Source of the DNA: Mycolicibacterium sp. CR10
Lineage (GTDB): Bacteria > Actinomycetota > Actinomycetes > Mycobacteriales > Mycobacteriaceae
NCBI RefSeq assembly: GCF_005222675.1
Contig: NZ_STGE01000018.1
Coordinates: forward strand, 1 to 64,000
Length of the DNA: 64,000 bases
Reading direction: 5' to 3'
The notes beneath the pieces are model-generated. The model saw nothing but the letters and a program-made list of their open reading frames with translations, searched no databases and was not told where the DNA came from. Made by a program: the position numbers and the translations under genes. Positions 45,016-53,405 of this stretch are shown here, piece after piece. Each line of letters starts with the position of its first letter. Position 1 is the stretch's first letter.

Positions 45016-46241
45016 CACAGAGTGCTCCTTCGGCGGCACCCAGCGCAGCCCAGCATGGGTTGCGCTGGGTGCTGTTGACGTTGTGCGTCACCGAAATCAC
45101 CAGCTGGGGCGTGTTGTACTACGCGTTCACCGTGCTCTCGGAGCAGATCAGCACGGATACCGGGTGGTCGGCCCCGGCGGTGACCGCCGCGTTCTCCGCC
45201 GGGCTGGTGACCTCGGCAGCGGTGGGCATCCCGGTCGGGCGGTGGCTGGACCGGGTGGGTCCGCGCTGGATCATGACCGCCGGATCGATACTTGGCACGC
45301 TGTCGGTGGTGGCAGTGGTCACGGCACCGAACTACGGCGCTTTCGTCGTGGCGTGGGTGCTGGCCGGGGTGGCGATGAGCGCGGTGTTCTACGCACCCGC
45401 CTTCGCGGCGTTGACCCGGTTCTTCGGCACCGACGCGGTACGCGCACTGACGGTGCTGACGTTGGTGGCCGGGTTCGCCAGCACTGTATTCGCACCGCTG
45501 ACCGCAGCGCTGTCAGCCCAGATGAGTTGGCGCCACACCTATCTCGTCCTGGCGGCGATCATGGCCGTGATCACGATCCCGGCGCACGTCTTCGGATTGC
45601 GGCGCCCCTGGCCGCCGGTGACCACCCAGCACCACGTCGAGGCACCGAGCCGCACCGCGCGCAGCGGGCCGTTCCTCGCCCTGATCGCGGCGTTCGCGCT
45701 CGCCGGGCTCGCCTCGTATGCGGTGATCGCCAACCTGGTGCCGTTGATGAGCCAACGCGGGATTGGCACCGGTGCCGCCGCCATCGCACTGGGCCTGGGC
45801 GGAGCCGGGCAAGTCCTGGGCCGTCTCGGCTACCAGACCCTCGTGCGCCACGTCGGCGTCGTGCCCCGCACGGTGATCATCATGGCCGGAGTCGCGGCCA
45901 CCACCGCACTGCTGGGGCTGTTCACCGCCTATGCCGCATTGGTGGCGGTGGCCATCGGCGCCGGCGTGATGCGCGGCATCATGACGCTGCTGCAAGCCAC
46001 CGCGGTCACCGAGCGTTGGGGTGCAACGCATTACGGCCATCTCAGCGGAATCCTGACCGCACCGATCATGATCGCGACCGCCGTCGGCCCGTTCGTCGGC
46101 GCGGCCCTAGCCAGCCGTCTTGGTAGCTACGCCGCCATGTTCGTCGCTCTCGGGGTGATCGCCGGGGCCGGAGCGCTGGTCGCACTGGCGACCCGGCCCC
46201 GAGTGCGAGCGCCTGCACCACCGTCCCCGGCAGAAGTCTGA
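45012..46241 (+). CDS. MFS transporter of the ars island
   Basis: A 409-residue major facilitator protein with about 12 membrane segments. Signature loop GIPVGRWLDRVGPRWIMTAG lies between segments 2 and 3. Start ATG 45012 overlaps the arsO stop. Pairing with ArsO implies export of the ArsO product or of an arsenical; ArsJ- and ArsK-type MFS pumps are known, but I cannot assign this one to either. Confidence 0.82.
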   Translation: MTQSAPSAAPSAAQHGLRWVLLTLCVTEITSWGVLYYAFTVLSEQISTDTGWSAPAVTAAFSAGLVTSAAVGIPVGRWLDRVGPRWIMTAGSILGTLSVVAVVTAPNYGAFVVAWVLAGVAMSAVFYAPAFAALTRFFGTDAVRALTVLTLVAGFASTVFAPLTAALSAQMSWRHTYLVLAAIMAVITIPAHVFGLRRPWPPVTTQHHVEAPSRTARSGPFLALIAAFALAGLASYAVIANLVPLMSQRGIGTGAAAIALGLGGAGQVLGRLGYQTLVRHVGVVPRTVIIMAGVAATTALLGLFTAYAALVAVAIGAGVMRGIMTLLQATAVTERWGATHYGHLSGILTAPIMIATAVGPFVGAALASRLGSYAAMFVALGVIAGAGALVALATRPRVRAPAPPSPAEV

Positions 46242-46405
46242 TCCACGCGTGCGAGCTGCAACTCGGTGGAACGTTGTGTGGTGGTGTCACCGGAACCGAC
46301 CACACTAGGAGTGCCGGAGGTTCATTCCACCTTGCCGATACGACGCCAAGGTGGAAGGGGTTCGGCGAGCCGACGACTGCGACGAACACCATGACGAGGG
46401 ACGCG
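46242..46405. promoter_or_regulatory. Gap with inverted repeat before nuclease gene
   Basis: GTGTGGT (46276-46282) and ACCACAC (46299-46305) form a perfect 7-bp stem with a 16-base loop. It may end the arsO-MFS transcript or act as an operator for the next gene. Confidence 0.4.
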
Positions 46406-47431
46406 ATGAAGTTCAAACGCCGAAATTGCGAAGACCTAGCAGACCTGGTCTGCGGCAACCTGGGATCCGACCAACCCGGCCCGGAGGAGCAACCGCGGTT
46501 TTTCCCCTACCGGTCGAGCTTCTACATCGACGAGTTCTTCATCGAACTGGAAACCGAGTGGCGCCACGACGGCAGCACCCGCCACCGCTGGGTCGCCGAT
46601 GTCATCGACACCATTCTCGAGGGCCCCCAGTCCAACCCCACGACACCACCCGAGCTGTTCTGCCGACTCGTCGACCAACTGATGGACCCTCGTGAAGCGC
46701 TCAACGAGGGCGCTGACCGCCCCGCGGCACTGGCCCTGCTCAACCAGGTGCTGGGACGAGAGGGATACGAGGCGTTCTACAGAGAGGACCGACACTGCTA
46801 TCTGCGCCACATCGGCAGCGGTGCCGTCAGCACCTTGCAGGCCAACCCGCACCGGCCACTTAGCCCGGCCGAGGTCGAACGTCGCGCCCTGCTCAACACC
46901 TACCTCGACACGTGTAGTGAAGACGATCTCATCGAGGACGTGCTGCTACCGCTGTTCCGCCAGTTGGGGTTTCACCGCATCACCGCCGCCGGGCACAAGG
47001 ACAAGGCTCTGGAGTACGGCAAGGACATCTGGATGCGCTACACGCTACCTACCCAACACCGGCTGTACTTCGGCATCCAAGCCAAGAAGGGGAAGCTCGA
47101 CGCTTCGGGTGTCACCAGGGCTGGCAATGCCAACATCGCCGAGATTCACAACCAGGCGCTGATGATGCTCAACCACGTGATCTTCGACCCCGAACACAAC
47201 AAACGAGTCCTCGTCGACCACGCGTTCATCGTCGCGGGCGGCGAGATCACCAAAGCCGCCCGAAACTGGTTGGCCGAAAACCTCGACGCCTCCAAGCGCA
47301 GCCAAATCATGTTCATCGATCGCAACGACATCCTGAATCTCTACGTCGTCACCAACCTGCCGCTTCCAGCCGCAGCGCTCCCGCCGGCGACCGACCCTTG
47401 GGCCTTAGACACCGACGAGCCACCCTTCTGA
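46406..47431 (+). CDS. PD-(D/E)XK nuclease-like protein, possible defence gene
   Basis: A 341-residue soluble protein. The C-terminal half shows a restriction-endonuclease pattern: Glu203 and Asp207 in LEYGKDI and QAK at 225-227 (GIQAKKGKLD), the D...QxK form seen in Mrr-like nucleases. The N-terminal part (RFFPYRSSFYIDEFFIELE; GSTRHRWVADVIDTIL) resembles AbiJ-type N-terminal domains. It therefore looks like an anti-phage or DNA-cleaving accessory gene riding in the ars island. ATG 46406 has GAGGGA upstream; ATG 46391 is an alternative start. Confidence 0.65.
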   Translation: MKFKRRNCEDLADLVCGNLGSDQPGPEEQPRFFPYRSSFYIDEFFIELETEWRHDGSTRHRWVADVIDTILEGPQSNPTTPPELFCRLVDQLMDPREALNEGADRPAALALLNQVLGREGYEAFYREDRHCYLRHIGSGAVSTLQANPHRPLSPAEVERRALLNTYLDTCSEDDLIEDVLLPLFRQLGFHRITAAGHKDKALEYGKDIWMRYTLPTQHRLYFGIQAKKGKLDASGVTRAGNANIAEIHNQALMMLNHVIFDPEHNKRVLVDHAFIVAGGEITKAARNWLAENLDASKRSQIMFIDRNDILNLYVVTNLPLPAAALPPATDPWALDTDEPPF

Positions 47432-47448
47432 GGCCGCGCCCAGCCCGG

Positions 47449-47463
47449 GTGGTGACCCACCAC
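47449..47463. terminator. Short hairpin between convergent genes
   Basis: GTGGTG-ACC-CACCAC is a perfect 6-bp stem with a 3-base loop, 17 bases after the nuclease stop and before the convergent oxidoreductase gene's end. Possible bidirectional terminator. Confidence 0.4.
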
Positions 47464-47501
47464 GGCCAGCGGCGCTTGAACCCGCGGCGGTAGGCCTCAA
47501 A

Positions 47502-48910
47502 TCAGCCGACCGCACCGACGCGTAGCTGACGTGACCAGGCTTGGGCAGCCATCTGCGTTGCATCCCAGGGTGATCCGAGCGGCGGGGTGTACGACAGATC
47601 CAACTCAGAAAGGCCTTCGACGGTCATGTCGTGGAACAGGGCGGCGGCGTAGGTGTCGACCCGCTTGGACACCTCTGCGCTGCGGTGCCCGACCTGCTGC
47701 GCCCCGAGCAGCCGCCCGGTGTGTCCGTCGCCGGTGATCCGAATGTGGATGGGGGTGGCGCCTGGGTAGTAGGCCTTGTGGTCATCCGGGGTGGCCGAGG
47801 TGTGACCGGGGTCGACCCGCGGTCTGCTGCCAGCACCTCGTGGTCGCGCAATCCGGTTCGGGCGGCCACTAGGTCGAAGACCTTGACCACCTGGGTGCCG
47901 AGGCTGCCGGCGAAGCGCGCGGAACCGCCCAAAGCGTTCTCTCCGGCGACGCGGCCTTGCTTGTGGGCGGTGGTGCCCAGCGGCAGCCACGTCAGACCCA
48001 GGAGGCGGTGGTGGGTGTGCACGCAGTCCCCGGCGGCGAACACATCCGCCAAGGTGGTGCGCATCGCCTCGTCCACGGCGATCGCGCCCTTGATGCCGAG
48101 GTCGGCGCCGGCGTCGGCGGCCAGCTCCGCGTCGGGTCGCACGCCGACCACGACGAGAACGAAATCGACTGTCGTTTCGAGTGTTTCGCTGTCGCGGTGG
48201 GCGGTCACGGTGAGGGCGCCGGTGTCGGTGCGGGTGACGGCGGAGACGGTGGTGTGGGTGAGGACCTGCACGCCGTGGCGTTCCAGTTCGTCGTGGACGA
48301 GGGCGCCCAGCTCGGGGTCGACGGTCGGCAGCACTTCGGGTAGCGCTTCGATTTGGGTGACGGCGATCCCGCGGGTGGTGAGGCCTTCGGCCATCTCCAG
48401 GCCGATGTAGCCGGCGCCGATGATGACCGCGGTCTTGGGGTCGCGCTGCTCCAGCGACTCCATGACGGCGAAGGTGTCGCCCATCGAATGCAGCAGGTGG
48501 ACACCGTCTTCGGGGCCGAGAGCGTCGGGGCCGGTGAGGCCGGTGATGGGTGGGCGGGCGCTGACGGCGCCGGTGCCCACGATCAGGGCGTCATACGGCA
48601 GTTCGGTGGGGGTTCCGCTGAGGTCGAGGACGTCGAGGGTGTGTTCGGCGACGTTGATTCTGGTGGCGCGGGTGTCGGTGAGCACGCGCATGCCGGTAGC
48701 GGCCAGGTCGTCGGCGGTGCGATGGGCCAGGTGGGTCCAGTGCGTGACTTCCCCGGAGACGTAGTACGGGATGCCGCAGATGGAGAAGTTGGGGTAGTCG
48801 TCGGCGACGACGACGGTGACCTCAGTGCTGGGGTCGAGTTCACGGATGCGCAGGGCGGCGCTGATTCCGGCGTCGCTGCCGCCGATAGCGACGATATGGC
48901 GTGCGGGCAT
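47502..48910 (-). pseudogene. FAD-dependent disulfide reductase-like gene with frameshift
   Basis: The gene encodes a CoA-disulfide-reductase/NADH-oxidase type flavoprotein. Start MPARHIVAIGGSDAGISAAL, redox Cys45 in NFSICGIPYYVSG, NAD motif VIIGAGYIGLEMAEGL, and FAD motif DVFAAGDCVHTH are intact. Near 47815-47850 the frame changes: the first frame ends in junk to 47624, while the next frame continues the normal C-terminus (DDHKAYYPGATPIHIRITGD) to 47502. It is either a real inactivating frameshift or a one-base sequencing error. Last gene of the arsR-acr3-arsC-arsC unit. Confidence 0.85.
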
Positions 48911-48985
48911 GACAAAGTCTCCTCGGGAGATTGGGTGGTTCGGGGAGGGTGCTGCTGAGCTGCAGCGTGAGAGCAGGGGTGGCTG

Positions 48986-49408
48986 TCAGGCGTCGGTGAG
49001 CGCGGTGTGCAGGCGTTGCACGCGGGCGGTGATGTCGTCGCGGACCAGGCGCATGCGTTCGAGGCCGTCGATGCCGCGTTCGGAGGGTTCGTCGGTGTCC
49101 CAGTTCTCAACTCGGGTTCCCGGCAGCGGATCGAGCTGGGCTTCACGGCCCAGGGTGACCACCAGGTCGACGTGGCGGGCCAGCTCGTAGTCCACCGGCG
49201 TGGGCTGCTCATCGGTGATGTCGACGCCCACCTCTAGCAGGGCTTGGGCGGACAGATCGTTCACCGCGTCACCGGGTTTGGTCCCGGCCGAGTACACGGT
49301 CACGGTGTCGCCGGCGAGCTGGCGCATGAGTCCGGCCGCCATCTGCGATTTACCGCCGTTCTTGACGCAGACGAACAGTACTGAGGGCTTGGTGATGGAT
49401 TCGGCCAT
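48986..49408 (-). CDS. arsC: Arsenate-mycothiol transferase
   Basis: A 140-residue low-molecular-weight phosphatase-fold arsenate reductase. The active loop is CVKNGGKS (Cys14), where the usual CX5R arginine is Lys20. This variant is that of corynebacterial ArsC1/ArsC2, which join arsenate to mycothiol for reduction by mycoredoxin. This fits a mycothiol-making host. ATG lies 3 bases after the upstream arsC. Confidence 0.87.
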   Translation of the reverse strand: MAESITKPSVLFVCVKNGGKSQMAAGLMRQLAGDTVTVYSAGTKPGDAVNDLSAQALLEVGVDITDEQPTPVDYELARHVDLVVTLGREAQLDPLPGTRVENWDTDEPSERGIDGLERMRLVRDDITARVQRLHTALTDA

Positions 49409-49411
49409 GAG

Positions 49412-50086
49412 TCAGGCTTGGCGCGCGGTGACGTGGAGTTCGGCCAGCAGCCGGCGGACGCGTTCTTCGAGGTCGTCGCGGATCGGTCGGACCGCATCGA
49501 CGTCCTGGCCTTCCGGGTCGGGCAGGTCCCAGTTCTCGTAGCGTTTGCCGGGGAAGATCGGGCAGGCGTCGCCGCAGCCCATGGTGATCACGACGTCGGC
49601 GGCCTGGACGATCTCGTCGGTCCAGGGCTTGGGGAACTCGCCGGTGATGTCGATCCCGACTTCGGCCATCGCCGTGACCGCGGCTGGGTTGATGGCATCG
49701 CCGGGTTCGGAGCCGCCCGACCAGGCCACCGCGTGCTCGCCGGCGAGGTGGGTGAAGAAACCCAAGGCCATCTGGGACCGGCCGGCGTTGTGGGTGCACA
49801 GGAACAGCACCGTGGGCTTGCCGTCGCTGATCTTGCCTTCCACCCGGGCTAGGGCGAGCAGGCGTTGGCGGGCGAACCGTTCGGCCAGCAGGGGCAGGAA
49901 GTTGGGGACGGTGGCGCGGCCGGCGAACTGGTCATAGGAGGTGTGCAGGAACCGTTCGATGGTCTCGACGCCGAAGCTGTCGCCGAAATCGCGTTCCAAC
50001 CTGGTGGCCGCGGTGGTGAGTGCGTGGCGTTGGTCGATGGACAGGTCTCGGTGTGGGCGCAGGGCGGCGGGGCTGCTGTCAGACAT
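49412..50086 (-). CDS. arsC: Arsenate reductase with N-terminal helical domain
   Basis: A 224-residue protein. Residues 1-85 form a three-helix domain (LERDFGDSFGVETIERFLHT) often attached to actinobacterial ArsC. Residues 90-224 are the phosphatase-fold catalytic part with CTHNAGRS (Cys97, Arg103) and WTDEIVQAADVVITMGCGDA. The normal CX5R arginine is kept, unlike its neighbour. It follows acr3 by 4 bases. Confidence 0.9.
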   Translation of the reverse strand: MSDSSPAALRPHRDLSIDQRHALTTAATRLERDFGDSFGVETIERFLHTSYDQFAGRATVPNFLPLLAERFARQRLLALARVEGKISDGKPTVLFLCTHNAGRSQMALGFFTHLAGEHAVAWSGGSEPGDAINPAAVTAMAEVGIDITGEFPKPWTDEIVQAADVVITMGCGDACPIFPGKRYENWDLPDPEGQDVDAVRPIRDDLEERVRRLLAELHVTARQA

Positions 50087-50090
50087 GGTG

Positions 50091-51203
50091 TTACGACTCC
50101 TGTGTCGTAGAGGGCTGGACTGCTGAGGGTGCGGTGGTTTGGTCTCGGAAGCGGCGTCGCAAGGCCAGCGAGACGTAGACCAGCGCCACCAGAACTGGAA
50201 CCTCGATCAGCGGTCCGACCACACCGGCCAGGGCTTGCCCGGACGTGGCGCCGTAGGTGGCGATCGCCACCGCGATGGCCAGCTCGAAGTTGTTGCCCGC
50301 CGCGGTGAAGGCCAGCGTGGTGGTGCGTTGGTAGCCCAGACCGATTCCGGCGCCGAGCAGGTAACCCCCACCCCACATGATCGCGAAGTACGCGAGCAAC
50401 GGAAGCGCGATCCGCACCACGTCCAGCGGCTGGCTTGTGATCTGTTCACCTTGCAGCGCAAAGAGAATGACGATGGTGAACAGCAGGCCGTATAGGGCCC
50501 ACGGTCCGATTCGGGGCAGGAATTTCGATTCGTACCAGTCGCGGCCCTTGGCCTTCTCACCGAGTCGCCGCGACAGGTAGCCGGCCAGAAGGGGGATGCC
50601 GAGGAAGATCAGCACCGACTTGGCGATCTGCCAGGGTGAGGTGTCAATGGTGGTCTGTTCTAAGCCAAGCCAGCCGGGCAGGACTGACAGGTAGAACCAG
50701 CCCAGGACGGCGAACATGATGACCTGGAAGATCGAGTTGAGCGCGACCAGCACGGCGGCGGCCTCGCGGTCACCGCAGGCCAGGTCGTTCCAGATGATGA
50801 CCATGGCGATGCAGCGGGCCAGGCCCACGATGATGAGTCCAGTCCGGTACTCGGGCAGATCCGGCAGCATCAGCCAGGCCAGCGCGAACATCAGCGCCGG
50901 ACCGAACGCCCAATTCAAGAACAACGAGCTGAGCAACAGCCTGCGGTCGCCGGTCACGGTATCGAGCCGGTCGTAGCGGACCTTGGCCAGCACCGGGTAC
51001 ATCATGATCAGCAGACCGAGGGCGATGGGCAGCGAGATACCGTCGACCTGAACGCCATCCAGCGCGGTATTCAATCCCGGGATCCCCCGCCCCAGCAGGA
51101 GGCCGGCGACCATGGCGACGCCAATCCACACCGGCAGGAACCGGTCCAACGTGGACAGCTTGCCCACCACGGGCGTTGAGGTACTCGCCACCGTGTCGGT
51201 CAT
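50091..51203 (-). CDS. acr3: ACR3-type arsenite efflux permease
   Basis: A 370-residue membrane protein with ten predicted segments. The conserved cysteine essential for arsenite transport is Cys131 in LARCIAMVIIWNDLACGD, and a conserved glutamate occurs in GPLIEVPVLVALVYV. ATG 51203 overlaps the arsR stop (ATGA), removing an artefactual N-terminal extension. It exports As(III) made by the two ArsC enzymes. Confidence 0.94.
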   Translation of the reverse strand: MTDTVASTSTPVVGKLSTLDRFLPVWIGVAMVAGLLLGRGIPGLNTALDGVQVDGISLPIALGLLIMMYPVLAKVRYDRLDTVTGDRRLLLSSLFLNWAFGPALMFALAWLMLPDLPEYRTGLIIVGLARCIAMVIIWNDLACGDREAAAVLVALNSIFQVIMFAVLGWFYLSVLPGWLGLEQTTIDTSPWQIAKSVLIFLGIPLLAGYLSRRLGEKAKGRDWYESKFLPRIGPWALYGLLFTIVILFALQGEQITSQPLDVVRIALPLLAYFAIMWGGGYLLGAGIGLGYQRTTTLAFTAAGNNFELAIAVAIATYGATSGQALAGVVGPLIEVPVLVALVYVSLALRRRFRDQTTAPSAVQPSTTQES

Positions 51204-51574
51204 GCCGTCACCCCTGCCAGCGCTGCAGTGTTGAGATTGAGCAGCGTCGAGATCCCCTGCAGCGCTTCGGGAACCACGGCGTAGTACACCCACGACGCCC
51301 GCCGCTCAGAAGTGAGCAGGCCGGCGTCGCGCAGCACCTTGAGGTGATGCGACACCGTGGGCTGCGAGACATCGATCCCGCCGGAGATGTCACAGACACA
51401 CGCCTCGCCGCCGGAATGGCTGGCAATCGCGCTGAAGAGCCGCAACCGCACCGGGTCAGCCAGCGCCTTCAACTTCTTGGCCATCTCCACCGCTGCCGGT
51501 TCAGACAGTGGCTCGCTCAGCAGTGGCGGCCTGAGGCAGCAGACGTCGGCCGCCTCACCGTGTTGATTCGACAT
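51200..51574 (-). CDS. arsR: ArsR-family metalloregulator (second)
   Basis: A 124-residue ArsR. Recognition helix VSQPTVSHHLKVL. As(III)-binding thiols are probably Cys12-Cys13 (DVCCLRPP) with Cys59 and Cys61 (ACVCD). It heads the acr3-arsC-arsC-oxidoreductase operon. The upstream sequence TTCGATGCCTGTCAATATCG, then ATG, resembles the box before the first arsR. Confidence 0.9.
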   Translation of the reverse strand: MSNQHGEAADVCCLRPPLLSEPLSEPAAVEMAKKLKALADPVRLRLFSAIASHSGGEACVCDISGGIDVSQPTVSHHLKVLRDAGLLTSERRASWVYYAVVPEALQGISTLLNLNTAALAGVTA

Positions 51575-51778
51575 ACATCGATATTGACAGGCATCGAAGC
51601 CGTGGCCAAGCCAACGGCAGGTGAACAAAGCGACGTGCTCAAGGTTCCGATTGACCCACCGTGCCTACCAAGATTTCAATAGAGGCGCGGCTTTGGCTAC
51701 ATGCGACAGCTGGCGTGGCCCTCGCGGCGTTCTTGCTGCAGCTGCTGTGTTGTGTGCTGCAGTGATCTTGCTGAAGAA

Positions 51779-51879
51779 TTGCCAATCTCCGTGACATTCG
51801 CCGATAGCTCGAACTGCGGGTTTCCGATTCTGCCATTGAGATGTCGAACGGACTTTTGCCATCCAGATGGCGAATCCTA
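51779..51879. repeat. 101-bp direct repeat, copy B
   Basis: Matches 42897-42997 without gaps and in the same orientation. With copy A it brackets the two ars units. The minus-strand reading RIRHLDGKSPFDISMAESET continues into RSSSYRRMSRRLAIL, parallel to copy A. Confidence 0.8.
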
Positions 51880-52060
51880 AACCGTACGATTGGACCGGTT
51901 TGGGCGGACGCGCCCGGTGGCCTGCTCGCTAGAGCGCGGACTTGGCGTCTGCGGAGGTGAGCGCGGGAAGGTCCGCATCGAGGTTCTAGCCCAGCGCGCT
52001 TACCCGCCCACTGCCGTACGCTACCGGTCTCGTTGCCCTCCGACGCCGTGGATCTGAGAT

Positions 52061-52093
52061 GCGCGGTGTGAGACAAGAAATGAGACACCGCGC
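52061..52093. repeat. Perfect inverted repeat with GAGACA direct repeats in the loop
   Basis: GCGCGGTGT and ACACCGCGC are perfect 9-base arms around a 15-base loop, and GAGACA occurs twice inside. The complementary strand contains GTCTCATTTC, also found in the 43119-43197 element. It could be an insertion-sequence end or a terminator. Confidence 0.5.
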
Positions 52094-52193
52094 CCCGGCG
52101 TTATGCGACCGCAACGTAGGCCGCGTTGGGGCTTTCTCGTTTCTCTAGATTCGAGACTGAGGGTCTGACTGATAGGCGAGACTGGTTTCGGGG

Positions 52194-52224
52194 TTGCATC
52201 CCGTACTTAGGTACGGGCTTATCG
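52194..52224 (+). promoter_or_regulatory. mer-type MerR operator/promoter
   Basis: TTGCAT (-35) and TTATCG (-10) are 19 bases apart, the overlong spacer of MerR-controlled promoters. Between them, CCCGTACTTAGGTACGGG is a 7-4-7 dyad containing CCGTAC-N4-GTACGG, the half-sites of the classical mercury operator. It lies 8 bases before the first gene start. Confidence 0.75.
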
Positions 52225-52231
52225 TCGGTGT

Positions 52232-52576
52232 ATGAGGATCGGTGAAGCTGCAAATTGGGCGCCGGAGTCGTGTTCGTTGCCCAGTGCGGAGCGGCCGTTG
52301 CGGGTCGCTGAGTTCGACGTGTTGTTTCGGGAATCGGTGTTGCGGTGGACGCGGATAAGCAGGACCCGGTTGGAGTTGACGCTGGCAGCCCAAGCGTGGG
52401 CAGCTGCATCCGATCTCGCCGCGCGGGAGAGCGGATGCTGTTCCTTCTTCACCTTCACCTTCGAGTCGTCCGTTTCGGGGGTGGTGATGGCTATCGAAGT
52501 GCCCGCATCTCAGGTTGCGGTGCTTGACGCCGTGACTGCACGGGTGGCGGCCGCCTGCGGTGAGAGTGGACTATGA
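52232..52576 (+). CDS. Small cysteine-containing protein preceding merR
   Basis: A 114-residue soluble protein. It starts MRIGEAANWAPESCSLPSAE and contains ARESGCCSFFTFTF, with a cysteine pair that could bind metal. I recall similar small proteins next to MerR genes in actinobacteria, but know no function. ATG 8 bases after the mer-type promoter implies a very short leader. Its stop overlaps the merR start region by 4 bases. Confidence 0.65.
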   Translation: MRIGEAANWAPESCSLPSAERPLRVAEFDVLFRESVLRWTRISRTRLELTLAAQAWAAASDLAARESGCCSFFTFTFESSVSGVVMAIEVPASQVAVLDAVTARVAAACGESGL

Positions 52577-53040
52577 CCACTGCAACGGGACTCCGTAGCG
52601 GCCAGGTCGCTGCGGCGGCGGGGGTGAACATCGAGACGCTGCGCTACTACGAGCGCCGTGGCCTGCTGCGCGAACCCGACCGGTCGCTCGGCGGGCACCG
52701 CCTCTACCCGCCTGAGGTCGTCACGACCATGCGGATGATCAAAGCCGCCCAACGGGTGGGATTCACGCTGGAGGAGGTCGCCGACCTGCTGGCGGCGACC
52801 AGGCTGGGTGGGCGTTCTGACTCGGGGTTACGTGACCGGACAGCAGAGAAGCTAGCCGAGGTCGACCAGAAGCTGGTGGAGCTGACCGAGGTGCGGGACA
52901 CACTGCGAGCAGCCCTGGACGCGGGGTGTCAAGACTTGCTGGTGTGCGCCGAGACTCCCTGCTGCCCTTTACCTTTCGACAAAGCTGCATCAGTGACCGG
53001 AACGGCAGGAGACAGCTGTGGCTGCAATTCGGTCAGATAG
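52573..53040 (+). CDS. merR: MerR-family regulator, mercury-type
   Basis: A 155-residue MerR protein with HTH LRSGQVAAAAGVNIETLRYY, the conserved GGHRLYPPEVV wing, and a dimerisation helix. C-terminal cysteines are Cys119, Cys125, Cys130, Cys131, Cys149 and Cys151. The classical Hg site needs a third cysteine near position 82; here that position is serine in GGRSDSG, so the metal site must differ. The adjacent operator is mer-like, so mercury sensing is plausible but unproven. Confidence 0.82.
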   Translation: MTTATGLRSGQVAAAAGVNIETLRYYERRGLLREPDRSLGGHRLYPPEVVTTMRMIKAAQRVGFTLEEVADLLAATRLGGRSDSGLRDRTAEKLAEVDQKLVELTEVRDTLRAALDAGCQDLLVCAETPCCPLPFDKAASVTGTAGDSCGCNSVR

Positions 53041-53341
53041 ACGCTGGTGGACCACGCTCGGTATCGGGGTGGTTGCCTGTGTGGGCTGCTGTGCGGCGCT
53101 GCCGCTGCTTGCTGCGGTGGGACTTGCCGGTAGCGGGGCCTTGATGATCGGGGTCGGATGGTTGGAGCCCATTGGTGTCGGCCTGATCGCGGTCGGGCTG
53201 ATCGGCGTGGTGGTCTCCCGCGTTCGGGCCCGCCGCCGGGCGGGAAGCGGTCGCGCCGACCACGGCAAGGAAAAGTCCTGCACCTGCGCCCCGCCGAACC
53301 CTGAACCACGTGTCGATCCGACGAGTTCGACTGTCCACTAA
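53018..53341 (+). CDS. MerF-like small mercury-transport-type membrane protein
   Basis: A 107-residue protein with two membrane segments (residues ~12-32 and 42-65). The first carries a vicinal cysteine pair in CVGCCAALP, as in MerF/MerT importers, and the tail has CTCAPPN. GTG 53018 follows AGGAG and overlaps merR by 23 bases. No merA or merB gene is visible in the window, so imported metal would need reduction elsewhere. Confidence 0.68.
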   Translation: MAAIRSDRRWWTTLGIGVVACVGCCAALPLLAAVGLAGSGALMIGVGWLEPIGVGLIAVGLIGVVVSRVRARRRAGSGRADHGKEKSCTCAPPNPEPRVDPTSSTVH

Positions 53342-53405
53342 CGCCTTTCATCCACCAGGTTAAAGTGTCGCTCCGGCGAACGGCAAGCATGCAGACGGAC
53401 CGGAC

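Larger units (their letters stand above)
51575..52231. other. 657-bp gene-free stretch at right edge of arsenic island
   Basis: Contains the arsR promoter/operator (51575-51600), repeat copy B (51779-51879), a strong perfect hairpin (52061-52093) and the mer-type operator (52194-52224). No intact gene seen. It probably marks the junction of two separately acquired segments. Confidence 0.6.
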
